A stretch of DNA of 23,660 bases from an uncultured Mycoplasmatota bacterium (GCA_900546275.1 URCH01000015.1:1-23660), one strand, 5' to 3'; shown: positions 1 through 7,717, counted from the first letter of the stretch. Notes: a model not told the origin generated them from the letters alone. Numbers and translations are program-made.

Positions 1-70
1 GTTTTCTCTTTTTTTATGTTTTAATAATTATTCCCACATCTAGTTTACTACATCGCAAAGTAAAATAACT

Positions 71-99
71 TTGACAACTAATTATTTAAATGCTATAAT
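71..99 (+). promoter_or_regulatory. sigma-A promoter of the glyS leader
   Basis: A consensus -35 TTGACA (71-76) and consensus -10 TATAAT (94-99) are separated by 17 bases. Transcription should start near 106, directly before the T-box leader. This is the best promoter match in the window. The T-rich stretch at 5-17 may be the tail of an upstream terminator, but its stem is outside the window. Confidence 0.9.
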
Positions 100-105
100 T
101 TAAAT

Positions 106-240
106 GTAATATTTATGAATGCGATGACGAGCTTGGAAACTTATCAGCATTATCAGACTTAAGAGAGATTCTTCTAGAATAAATAAGGTGGAACCGCGCT
201 ATTGTTATATTGCGTCCTTATATTTCTAGGAGTTTTTTTG
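106..240 (+). promoter_or_regulatory. Compact T-box riboswitch, glycine type by context
   Basis: The conserved T-box TGGAACCGCG lies at 189-198. AAGG (185-188) can pair with CCTT (216-219) to form the antiterminator. A competing stem TCCT/AGGA (215-218 with 228-231) followed by seven T residues would be the terminator, and it is short. Upstream, AATGC/GCATT (119-123 with 147-151) closes a very small Stem I, and a probable Stem III lies at 161-173. Only about 80 nt separate the predicted start from the T-box, far less than in the other two leaders here. No Stem II or pseudoknot is visible, which is normal for glycine T-boxes. GGA at 135-137 is a candidate specifier, but I cannot place it securely in a specifier loop. 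Glycine specificity rests on the downstream GlyRS gene. Confidence 0.85.
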
Positions 241-257
241 TTAAAAGGAGGATTTTT

Positions 258-896
258 ATGTGTACTTTACAAATATTTAATTCAAATGAATCTAGGATTT
301 ATAATATATCAAGTGAAAATATTGATATAGATAGTAATAATGCAAGTATAAAAGATTTAAATAAGTTAATACATAAATCATTAGGATTTAAAGCAATAAA
401 AACTGTAATTTGTGATGATACAACACGTTGTATAAATGTGTGCGATTTAACTAATTTTAAAACGAATTTTGTTGCAAGCAATGAAATTTTATATGATATT
501 ACTAAAGAATATATATTAAGAATATATGAAGAAGATAGAAAACATCAAATATTTAGTTCACTTCAAAAATATGATGACGTACAAGTAGATTGTTTTTATA
601 ATGATATTCAAACATCTTATAAATGTAATGAGTTAGAAGGAATTTTGAAAATTGATTTACAAATAAATGATATAAAAGATTTTGAATTTATTGAAAAATT
701 AATTTCTGAAATGTATGATGAAAAACCTAGTTTTGAATATGAAACAATTCATGATGAATATGGAAAAATAACAAATGAATATGATAAAAATTATTTTAGG
801 TTAAAATCAGGAAATAAGAAAATTAATTTTAAAAATTGTCCTGAAGAATGTGGAAAAAATGTTTTAGGATTTGTTTTGAAAAGGAAGGAAAGATAA
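258..896 (+). CDS. Unknown protein, first gene of the glyS T-box operon
   Basis: This is a 212-aa protein that I do not recognise. The start at 258 follows AAAGGAGGA (244-252) at good spacing. An in-frame start at 210 would lie inside the T-box terminator region and is rejected. The protein is acidic and lysine-rich, with no evident signal peptide or membrane segment. It has scattered cysteines (a Cys-Asp-Asp-Thr-Thr stretch and a C-terminal Cys-Pro-Glu-Glu-Cys), but no clear metal site. Its stop is one base before the glyS start, so the two are co-transcribed and this gene is also under T-box control. The position recalls recO upstream of glyS in some Firmicutes, but I see no RecO features. 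Function unknown. Confidence 0.8.
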   Translation: MCTLQIFNSNESRIYNISSENIDIDSNNASIKDLNKLIHKSLGFKAIKTVICDDTTRCINVCDLTNFKTNFVASNEILYDITKEYILRIYEEDRKHQIFSSLQKYDDVQVDCFYNDIQTSYKCNELEGILKIDLQINDIKDFEFIEKLISEMYDEKPSFEYETIHDEYGKITNEYDKNYFRLKSGNKKINFKNCPEECGKNVLGFVLKRKER

Positions 897-897
897 T

Positions 898-2277
898 ATG
901 AATAAGTTAGATATGGAAAAAGTAGTTAATTTGTGTAAACAATATGGATTTATATTTCAAGGTAGTGAAATATATGGAGGACTTGCAAATACATGGGATT
1001 ACGGTCCACTTGGAAAAGAATTAAAAGAAAATATAAAAAAAGCATGGTGGAAAAAATTTATTGTTGAACAAAAAGATAGTTATGGATTAGATGCTGCAAT
1101 ACTTATGAATCCTGAAGTATGGGTAGCATCAGGTCATGTATCAAGTTTTTCAGATCCACTTATAGATTGCAAAAATTGCAAAACAAGACATAGAGCAGAT
1201 AAATTAATAGAAGAATTTACAGAAGGAAAAGAAACTGGTGATGGATGGGATAATGAAAAACTAGAAAAATATATAAAAGATAATCATATAGTTTGTCCAA
1301 AATGTGGTAAAAGTGATTTTACACCTATACGTAAATTTAATCTATTATTTGAAACACATATGGGTGTAACTGAAGATTCTTCAAATAAGGTATACTTAAG
1401 AGGAGAAACAGCCCAAGGAATATTTGTAAACTTTAATAATGTTTCAAGAAGTATGAGAGCTAAAATACCTTTTGGAATTGGTCAAATAGGAAAAGCTTTT
1501 AGAAATGAAATAACTCCAGGAAATTTTATTTTTAGAACACGTGAATTTGAACAAATGGAATATGAGTTCTTCTGTAAACCACAAACAGATTTAGAATGGT
1601 TTGATTATTGGAAAAATCATTGTTTAAAATTCCTAGAAGAAATAGGATTAAAAAAAGAAAACCTAAGATATAGAGATCATGCTAAAGAAGAACTAGTTTT
1701 TTATAGTAAAGCAACAACAGATATAGAATATAAATATCCTATGGGTTGGGGAGAATTATGGGGAATTGCAGATCGTACAGATTATGATTTATCAGTTCAT
1801 TCTAATCATTCTAAAGTTGATATGAGATATTTAGATCCAGAAACTAATGAAAAATATCTACCATATGTAATAGAACCTTCTGTTGGAGTAGATAGACTTT
1901 TATTAGCTGTATTATGTGATGCTTATAATGAAGAAACTTTAGAAGATAATACAACTCGTGAAGTATTAAAAATTCATCCTTTCTTAGCACCTTATAAAGT
2001 TGCTGTTTTACCTCTTGTAAAAAAATATCACAGTGAAAAGGCTATGGAAGTATATAATATGTTATCTAAAGAGTTTATGACTACTTATGATGAAAGTGGT
2101 AATATAGGTAAAAGATATAGAAGAGAAGATGTCATTGGTACACCATATTGTGTAACTATTGATGAAGATACAATAAATAATAATACAGTTACTATAAGAA
2201 ATAGAGATACTATGATGCAGGAAACTGTAAAAATAGATGAATTAATTAATTATATTTCTAATAAGATTAAATTTTAA
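898..2277 (+). CDS. glyS: Glycyl-tRNA synthetase, homodimeric class II type
   Basis: The 459-aa enzyme charges tRNA-Gly with glycine in the cytoplasm. It is the single-chain alpha2 type rather than the two-subunit GlyQ/GlyS type. Visible features are an N-terminal GGLANTWDYGPLG segment, a zinc-binding set Cys91/Cys94 and Cys133/Cys136, and RGETAQGIF at about 168. Class II motif 2 runs from FRNE (201-204) through FEQMEYEFF, and motif 3 contains GVDR (330-333). A C-terminal anticodon-binding domain follows from about residue 365. The start has a ribosome site (AAGGAAGGAAAG, 881-892) within the end of the preceding gene. Expression should rise when tRNA-Gly is uncharged, through the upstream T-box. 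Length is normal for the family. Confidence 0.97.
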   Translation: MNKLDMEKVVNLCKQYGFIFQGSEIYGGLANTWDYGPLGKELKENIKKAWWKKFIVEQKDSYGLDAAILMNPEVWVASGHVSSFSDPLIDCKNCKTRHRADKLIEEFTEGKETGDGWDNEKLEKYIKDNHIVCPKCGKSDFTPIRKFNLLFETHMGVTEDSSNKVYLRGETAQGIFVNFNNVSRSMRAKIPFGIGQIGKAFRNEITPGNFIFRTREFEQMEYEFFCKPQTDLEWFDYWKNHCLKFLEEIGLKKENLRYRDHAKEELVFYSKATTDIEYKYPMGWGELWGIADRTDYDLSVHSNHSKVDMRYLDPETNEKYLPYVIEPSVGVDRLLLAVLCDAYNEETLEDNTTREVLKIHPFLAPYKVAVLPLVKKYHSEKAMEVYNMLSKEFMTTYDESGNIGKRYRREDVIGTPYCVTIDEDTINNNTVTIRNRDTMMQETVKIDELINYISNKIKF

Positions 2278-2293
2278 AATAGAATTGATTTTT

Positions 2294-2330
2294 AAAAGAA
2301 AACAAAAAAGTGTTTTCTTTTTTTTATTTT
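2294..2330 (+). terminator. Intrinsic terminator after glyS
   Basis: An 11-bp perfect stem (2294-2304 with 2311-2321) has a six-base loop and runs into a long T tract. It is the only terminator in the window that lies wholly beyond a stop codon. Confidence 0.85.
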
Positions 2331-2331
2331 G

Positions 2332-2340
2332 TGTTATAAT
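2332..2340 (+). promoter_or_regulatory. Extended -10 promoter for sepF
   Basis: TGTTATAAT (TG, one base, then TATAAT at 2335-2340) is a classic extended -10. No good -35 is visible, because the region is occupied by the glyS terminator. Transcription would start near 2347, about 36 bases before the sepF start. Confidence 0.65.
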
Positions 2341-2382
2341 TATATATAGTAAAGTGTAGGCAAACGTGAGGAGGAGTTAAAA

Positions 2383-2799
2383 ATGGGTTTAAATTTTAAA
2401 AAATGGTTTAAAGATGAAGAAAATGATGTGTTTGGTGTAGATGGTGTAGAAGATTCATACTATGCATTAAAACCAGAAGAAGCTTTAAAGGATAATAATG
2501 GTGGAAGTAAAATGATTTTACTTGAACCAAGAGCTTATTCAGAATCACAACAAATAGTAGACCATTTAAAAAATAGAAATACAGTTGTTGTTAACTTAAA
2601 AAGAGTTACATCAGATCAAGCAAAAAGAATTGTGGATTTTTTAAGTGGAACTATATATGCTATAGGTGGAGATATTCAAAAAATTGGTGGAGGAATTTTC
2701 TTATGCACTCCTAACAATGTTAATATTCAAGGATCTATTTCAGATGAAAGAGATGGAAAAGATATCCACGATAACGATGATATAAATATTGAATGGTAA
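2383..2799 (+). CDS. sepF: Cell division protein SepF
   Basis: The 138-aa protein fits SepF, the FtsZ-bundling membrane anchor of the Gram-positive division ring. The N-terminus (MGLNFKKWF) resembles the amphipathic membrane-targeting helix. A variable acidic linker follows. The SepF domain from about residue 43 has the PRAYSESQQIVDHL, VVVNLKR, RIVDFLSGTIYAIGG and IGGGIFLCTP segments typical of the family. It is slightly shorter than the B. subtilis protein (about 150 aa). The start is preceded by GAGGAG (2369-2374). In Gram-positive bacteria sepF, ylmG, ylmH, divIVA and ileS commonly form one cluster. Here sepF is followed directly by divIVA, so ylmG and ylmH are missing at this locus. Confidence 0.95.
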   Translation: MGLNFKKWFKDEENDVFGVDGVEDSYYALKPEEALKDNNGGSKMILLEPRAYSESQQIVDHLKNRNTVVVNLKRVTSDQAKRIVDFLSGTIYAIGGDIQKIGGGIFLCTPNNVNIQGSISDERDGKDIHDNDDINIEW

Positions 2800-2806
2800 A
2801 AAATTA

Positions 2807-2835
2807 TTGAAAAAAATTTTTATGTGTGCTACAAT
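2807..2835 (+). promoter_or_regulatory. Promoter for divIVA
   Basis: A -35 TTGAAA (2807-2812), a 17-base spacer, and -10 TACAAT (2830-2835) preceded by TGC form a strong sigma-A match. The predicted start near 2842 lies downstream of the alternative GTG codon at 2826, which supports translation from 2862. Confidence 0.8.
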
Positions 2836-2861
2836 ATGCTGTAGCGCCAAGAGGTGAAGAT

Positions 2862-3320
2862 ATGGAAAAATTTAATCGAGCACTTCGTGGCTATGATCCT
2901 GAAGAAGTAAATGCTTTTTTAGATCAAGTAATTACTCAAGTTGAGAAAATGATTGCAGAGGGAAAAGAAAAAGATAAAAAAATATATGAACTTCAACATC
3001 TTGAACAAGAAAATATTCATTTAAAAGAAAAACTTGAACAATATGAAAGAATGGAAAGTACCTTGAATAAAGCAATTATAATGGCTCAAAAAACAAGTGA
3101 ACAAATTAAAGTATCAGCTATAAAAGAAAGCGAAACTTTAATAGAAGATGCTAAAACAAATGCTAGCAGAATTGTTAATGAGGCATTGCTTAGAGCTGAA
3201 AAAACTGAAATGGAAGCAAACATGCTTAGAAGGAATATAAATGTATTTAAAAGAAGACTAAAAGATATCATTCAAAGTCAGATGGATGCTATAAATGATA
3301 TAGAAAAGGTCGATTTTTAG
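2862..3320 (+). CDS. divIVA: DivIVA-family polar/septal coiled-coil protein
   Basis: This 152-aa protein has the DivIVA N-terminal lipid-binding signature RALRGYDPEEVNAFLDQV at about residues 6-23. A long heptad-rich coiled coil follows, then a second helical segment to the end. DivIVA binds curved membrane at septa and poles and recruits division or wall-synthesis partners. The start at 2862 has AGAGGTGA just upstream (2849-2856). An earlier in-frame GTG at 2826 lacks a ribosome site and lies inside the promoter, so I reject it. The length is close to B. subtilis DivIVA. The stop is only a few bases before the ileS T-box, with no terminator between, so transcription from this promoter very likely runs into the ileS leader. 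Confidence 0.93.
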   Translation: MEKFNRALRGYDPEEVNAFLDQVITQVEKMIAEGKEKDKKIYELQHLEQENIHLKEKLEQYERMESTLNKAIIMAQKTSEQIKVSAIKESETLIEDAKTNASRIVNEALLRAEKTEMEANMLRRNINVFKRRLKDIIQSQMDAINDIEKVDF

Positions 3321-3324
3321 AACA

Positions 3325-3530
3325 GATGATAGAGACGATATATTATTGATGTTTAAAGAGAGTTAATGTTTGGTGAAAATTAACAACTAAATAATATATA
3401 GATCACTCTTGATGTTTTTTATGGATAAGATAAAAACGGTAACGCGTTATAGTATTGAGTGTATAATATTTTTTATAAACTAAGGTGGTACCGCGCACAA
3501 GGCGTCCTTATTATTTAAGGACGCTTTTTA
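3325..3530 (+). promoter_or_regulatory. T-box riboswitch, isoleucine type
   Basis: A full transcriptional T-box. A perfect 10-bp helix in Stem I (3338-3347 with 3390-3399) flanks the specifier loop, in which ATC (3402-3404) is the Ile codon. The distal part carries AGAGAG and a GTTAAT/ATTAAC hairpin around 3362-3384. The T-box TGGTACCGCG is at 3486-3495. The terminator is a 9-bp stem GCGTCCTTA/TAAGGACGC (3502-3510 with 3516-3524) followed by T5. No convincing promoter lies between the divIVA stop and the leader, so it appears to act as an attenuator on transcription arriving from sepF-divIVA. Uncharged tRNA-Ile should permit readthrough. Confidence 0.95.
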
Positions 3531-3554
3531 TATTAAAAATTATTGGAGGTTAAT

Positions 3555-6500
3555 ATGGAAAAATTTAAAAGTTTAAGTAAAGAAAATACTTATGAAGTAG
3601 AGCAAAAAATATTAAAAGAATGGCAAAATGTTAATATTTTAGAAAAAACAATAGAAAACAGAAAAAATTGTAAAAACTTTGTATTTTATGATGGACCAGC
3701 TACTGCAAATGGTATGCCAGGACTTCATCATATGATGGCTAAATTTTTAAAAGACTCTTTTTGTAAATATAAAACAATGCAAGGATACAGAGTTCTTAGA
3801 AAAGTAGGTTGGGATACACATGGACTTCCTGTTGAATTACAAGTTGAAAAGGAACTTGGATTTACAGGTAAAAAAGATATTGAAAAATATGGAATAAAAG
3901 AATTTAACCAAAAATGTAAAGAAAGTGTATGGAAAAATGAAAGTGCATTCTCTGATTTAACAAATAAAATGGGGCAATTTATAGATTTAGAGCACCCATA
4001 TGTTACATATGATAATAACTATATTGAAACAGAATGGTGGATACTAAAAAAATTCTTTGACGAAGGTTTATTTTATGAAGGTCATAAAATACTTCCTTAT
4101 TGTCCAAGATGTGGAACAGGTCTTGCTTCACATGAAGTTGCTCAAGGATATAAAGAAGATAGTGTAAATACAGTTATTGTTCCAATGAAAAAGAAAGATG
4201 AAGATGTTTATTTCTTAGTTTGGACAACAACTCCATGGACATTGATTGCTAATGTTGCTCTTTGTGTTAATCCAAATGAAGAGTATGTAAAAGTTGAAAG
4301 CCAAGGCTATAAATTTATTTTAGCTTCAAAACTTGCTGATAAAGTGTTAGGTGAAGATTATAAAATTATAGAAAAATATATGGGTTCTGACCTAGAATAT
4401 ATGGAATATGAACAATTAATACCTGAAATTAAAGTAGAGGGAAAAGCCTTTTATGTAACAAATGATACTTATGTAACTATGGAAGATGGTACAGGTATAG
4501 TACATATGGCACCAGCATTTGGTGAAGATGATTCAAGAGTTGGTATGAAATATAAATTACCATATGTAAATCCTGTAGGTGAAGATGGTAAATATCTAGT
4601 TGGTCCTTGGAAAGATATGCTTGTATTTGATGCAGATATAGAAGTAATAAAGTATTTAAAATCAAATGATAAGCTATTTAAGAAAATTAAAATGGTTCAT
4701 AATTATCCTCATTGTTGGAGATGTGATACACCACTTATTTATTATTCTAAACCATCATTTTATTTAGAAGTTACAAAACTAAAAGATGATATCATAAAAA
4801 ATAATAAAACTGTGAATTGGCACCCAGCGTATGTAGGTGAAAAAAGATTTGCAAACTGGCTAGAAAATTTGAATGATTGGGCAATATCAAGAAATAGATA
4901 TTGGGGAACTCCATTACCACTTTGGAGATGTTCTTGCGGACATGATGAAATGATTGGTTCACGTGCTGAATTAAAAGAAAAAGCTTTATGTGATATAAAT
5001 TGTGAAACAATTGATCTTCATAGACCATATGTAGATGAAATAAAAATAAAATGTAGTGAATGTGGAAAAGAAATGTCAAGGGTAACAGATGTAATAGATT
5101 GTTGGTTTGATTCAGGAAGTATGCCATATGCACAGTACCATTATCCTTTTGAAAATAAAGAATTATTTGAAAGCCAATTTCCAGCTGATTTTATTTCAGA
5201 AGGTGTAGATCAAACACGTGGATGGTTTTATACTTTAATGATTTTAGGTACATTTGTGATGGGAAAAAGTCCTTATAAAAATGTATTAGTAAATGATTTA
5301 CTATTAGATAAATTTGGTAAAAAAATGAGTAAATCAAAGGGAAATATAGTATCTCCATTTAAAACGATTGAAACATATGGTGCGGATACAATTAGATTTT
5401 ATTTACCATATACTTCACCAGTTTGGACACCAATCAAATTTGATGAAGAAGGTTTAAAAGAAATTTATTCTAAATATATAAATACATTTAAAAATACTTA
5501 TTCTTTCTTTGAAATGTATGCTAATGCGGATAATATCGATCCAAGAGAATATAATATTGATGTTGAAAAAAGAGATATAACTGATAAATGGTTGATTTCT
5601 AAATTAAATAAACTTATTAAAGAAGTTACATCTGCATATGAAGAATATGATTTAACAAAAGTAACTAAAGCTATAATTGTATTTTTAAACGATGATTTAT
5701 CAAATTGGTATATAAGAAGTAATAGAAGAAGATTCTGGGAAAGTGAATTAACTGAATCTAAAAAAGCTGTATATTTAACTACATATGAAGTTTTACTTAC
5801 TTTAACTAAATTAACTGCTCCTATAACTCCATATATTTCTGAGGAGATATATAAATGCTTAACTAATAAAGAGTCTGTTCATTTAGAGGATTTCCCTAAA
5901 TATGATGATAGTTTAATAAATGAATCTATTGAAAAACAAATGGATTTAATAAGAGATATTTGTTCATTAGGTAGATTTGCTCGTGAAGAAGCAAAAATAA
6001 AAGTTAGACAACCAATTAGTGAATTAATTCTTGATAGTAATGATGAAAAAACAATAGGAAATTTACAAGTTATTATTAAAGAAGAACTTAATGTTAAAAA
6101 TATTATATTTATTAAAGACATGGATAAATATATGGAATATATAGTTAAACCAAACTTTAGAGAAGTTGGAAAATTGTTTGGACCAAAAGTTAATATGTTT
6201 GCAGAAACATTAAAAACATTATCACATGATGAAATATCAAAACTAAGAAATGAAGAAATAGAAATTGTTTTTGATGGTAATACTATAAAAGTTACTCCAA
6301 ATATGGTTGATATAAATGTAAAAGTAAAAGAAGGTTATTGTTCTTCTAATAATGGAAAAATTTTTGTAATATTAAATACTGAACTTACAGATGAATTAAT
6401 ATTAGAAGGAATAGCTCGTGAATTAATAAGAAAAATTCAAAGTATGAGAAAAGAAATGGACTTAGTTATTACAGATAGAATTAATGTATATTATAATGGC

Positions 6501-6647
6501 CCAGAAAAATTAGAAGAAACATTATTAAAACATTCTGATTTTATTAAAAATGAAACATTAACACGTTTAATAACTAAAGATGAAAATTTGAAAGAATGCT
6601 TTGATATAAATGACATAAATGTATATTTAAAAATAGAAAAAGCTTAA
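3555..6647 (+). CDS. ileS: Isoleucyl-tRNA synthetase, long IleRS2-like type
   Basis: The 1030-aa class I synthetase charges tRNA-Ile and should clear misactivated valine through its CP1 editing domain (about residues 190-400, with the TTTPWTL segment). The signature motif at residues 56-59 is Gly-Leu-His-His, i.e. GXHH with the first and third positions exchanged relative to HXGH. KMSKS is at 590-594. Cys183/Cys186 and Cys459/Cys461 with Cys500/Cys503 could bind zinc. Length and motifs match the eukaryote-like bacterial IleRS2 group rather than the shorter IleRS1 of about 920-940 aa. From knowledge of that group I infer mupirocin insensitivity. The start at 3555 follows GGAGG (3545-3549). An upstream TTG at 3543 overlaps that site and is rejected. 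Confidence 0.97.
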   Translation: MEKFKSLSKENTYEVEQKILKEWQNVNILEKTIENRKNCKNFVFYDGPATANGMPGLHHMMAKFLKDSFCKYKTMQGYRVLRKVGWDTHGLPVELQVEKELGFTGKKDIEKYGIKEFNQKCKESVWKNESAFSDLTNKMGQFIDLEHPYVTYDNNYIETEWWILKKFFDEGLFYEGHKILPYCPRCGTGLASHEVAQGYKEDSVNTVIVPMKKKDEDVYFLVWTTTPWTLIANVALCVNPNEEYVKVESQGYKFILASKLADKVLGEDYKIIEKYMGSDLEYMEYEQLIPEIKVEGKAFYVTNDTYVTMEDGTGIVHMAPAFGEDDSRVGMKYKLPYVNPVGEDGKYLVGPWKDMLVFDADIEVIKYLKSNDKLFKKIKMVHNYPHCWRCDTPLIYYSKPSFYLEVTKLKDDIIKNNKTVNWHPAYVGEKRFANWLENLNDWAISRNRYWGTPLPLWRCSCGHDEMIGSRAELKEKALCDINCETIDLHRPYVDEIKIKCSECGKEMSRVTDVIDCWFDSGSMPYAQYHYPFENKELFESQFPADFISEGVDQTRGWFYTLMILGTFVMGKSPYKNVLVNDLLLDKFGKKMSKSKGNIVSPFKTIETYGADTIRFYLPYTSPVWTPIKFDEEGLKEIYSKYINTFKNTYSFFEMYANADNIDPREYNIDVEKRDITDKWLISKLNKLIKEVTSAYEEYDLTKVTKAIIVFLNDDLSNWYIRSNRRRFWESELTESKKAVYLTTYEVLLTLTKLTAPITPYISEEIYKCLTNKESVHLEDFPKYDDSLINESIEKQMDLIRDICSLGRFAREEAKIKVRQPISELILDSNDEKTIGNLQVIIKEELNVKNIIFIKDMDKYMEYIVKPNFREVGKLFGPKVNMFAETLKTLSHDEISKLRNEEIEIVFDGNTIKVTPNMVDINVKVKEGYCSSNNGKIFVILNTELTDELILEGIARELIRKIQSMRKEMDLVITDRINVYYNGPEKLEETLLKHSDFIKNETLTRLITKDENLKECFDINDINVYLKIEKA

Positions 6648-6663
6648 AATTTTTCTATTTTTC
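6629..6663 (+). terminator. Intrinsic terminator overlapping the ileS stop
   Basis: A perfect 13-bp A/T-rich stem (6629-6641 with 6650-6662) has a loop (6642-6649) that holds the ileS TAA at 6645-6647. The T-rich 3' arm serves as the poly-U tract. The terminator therefore begins inside the ileS reading frame. Confidence 0.8.
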
Positions 6664-6692
6664 TTTACTTATAATCAATTTCTTGCTAAAAT
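6664..6692 (+). promoter_or_regulatory. Promoter for the TPR gene
   Basis: TTTACT (6664-6669), a 17-base spacer, and TAAAAT (6687-6692) preceded by TGC fit an extended sigma-A promoter. It starts immediately after the ileS terminator. The same TTTACT -35 is found before the gene at 22624. Confidence 0.6.
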
Positions 6693-6717
6693 AAATCACA
6701 TATTCAAGGGGGATATT

Positions 6718-7710
6718 ATGAAAAGTAGAAACGAACATCCAAAAATAGTAAATGCAACTGAAAAAGATGAGTTAATTAAAGAAGTTAATTATTTATGTGG
6801 AACTAAAAAATATGAAGAAGCATTGAAAAAATGTACAAAAGCAATGAAAAAATATTCTGATTTATGTATTACAATAATGTATTGTGAAATTTGTATTAAA
6901 CTTAATCAAAATTTAGAAAGAGCTAAAAGATTACTTGAAAAAATGCTATCTAAAAATTTAAAAAAAGATTCAGTTTTGAAATTACTTTCTGAAATAGAAT
7001 TTATGTTGAACAATGACGAAATGGCTATTGAGTATTGTCAGAAATTAATAAATTGTACTGAAAATAAATCACTTATTGATGGTAATATATATAGACTTGC
7101 AGAAATATATAAAAGAAATGATGATTTAATTACAAGTGAAGCATATTTTGAAATGCTTTTAAATACTACTTATAAACGCGTAGCTATTATGAATTTACTT
7201 TGCATTAATATAGAATTAAAAGAATATGAAAAAGCTTTAAAATATGTATATTTATGCTTAAATAAAAATATATCTTTAAATTCAATTGAACCTTCTAAAA
7301 TCTTATTTTTCTTAAAAAGTAAGTTGGGATTAATTGAAGAAAATTATAAACCAAAAAACTATTTTGAAAAACAAACTTTAAATTATAGTCCTAAAAGAGC
7401 CTACGAACATATTTCAACTCATTTGGAAGAAAATGAATTGAAAAGTAGACACTCAATATTTGTTCAAAACATTGATTTAAAAAATATATTTGAAAACTGC
7501 GTAGAACAACTCAATGTACTTGAACCAGTTTCTGATTTAATAGTTGATAGATATTATGTAAGTTTTGATAGTGTAATTGGTATTAGTAATGAAACAGAAA
7601 CAAACATTGTTGAGGTAATAACTGTAAACGGTACAAAAAATATTTTAACTATGTTTCCTGCTGTTAATAAAAATATTTTAAATCATGCAAAACAAAAAAA
7701 GCTTAGTTAG
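6718..7710 (+). CDS. TPR-repeat protein of unknown role
   Basis: This is a 330-aa soluble protein. The N-terminal two thirds are tetratricopeptide-like helical pairs, recognisable as KKYEEALKKCTKAMKKY (about 29-45), NDEMAIEYCQKLI, DDLITSEAYFEMLL and KEYEKALKYVYLCL. TPR arrays bind other proteins. The last ~110 residues, starting around YSPKRAYEHI, look like a separate globular alpha/beta domain that I cannot name. There is no signal peptide or transmembrane segment. The start follows AAGGGGGAT (6706-6714). The gene is monocistronic, with its own promoter and a terminator at its end. Its last 8 bases overlap the convergent sigma-factor gene. Partner and function are unknown. Confidence 0.8.
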   Translation: MKSRNEHPKIVNATEKDELIKEVNYLCGTKKYEEALKKCTKAMKKYSDLCITIMYCEICIKLNQNLERAKRLLEKMLSKNLKKDSVLKLLSEIEFMLNNDEMAIEYCQKLINCTENKSLIDGNIYRLAEIYKRNDDLITSEAYFEMLLNTTYKRVAIMNLLCINIELKEYEKALKYVYLCLNKNISLNSIEPSKILFFLKSKLGLIEENYKPKNYFEKQTLNYSPKRAYEHISTHLEENELKSRHSIFVQNIDLKNIFENCVEQLNVLEPVSDLIVDRYYVSFDSVIGISNETETNIVEVITVNGTKNILTMFPAVNKNILNHAKQKKLS

Positions 7711-7717
7711 CTTTTTT
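7695..7717. terminator. Bidirectional terminator between TPR gene and sigma-factor gene
   Basis: AAAAAAGCT/AGCTTTTTT (7695-7703 with 7709-7717) has a five-base loop and T tracts in both directions. The plus-strand TAG (7708-7710) and the minus-strand TAA (7705-7703) both fall in or next to the loop, so one hairpin ends both genes. Confidence 0.8.

Noticed and set aside
258..896. RecO, often upstream of glyS
   Set aside because: No OB-fold start or other RecO-like pattern is visible; position alone is not enough.
2826..2861. An upstream GTG start for DivIVA adding 12 residues
   Set aside because: The codon lies inside the predicted promoter, has no ribosome site, and would place extra residues before the conserved N-terminal membrane-binding motif.
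4477..5133. Antisense reading frames of 62 and 113 residues within ileS, and similar ones elsewhere
   Set aside because: They mirror the coding strand, have odd His/Leu-rich composition, lack ribosome sites, and overlap strongly conserved genes.
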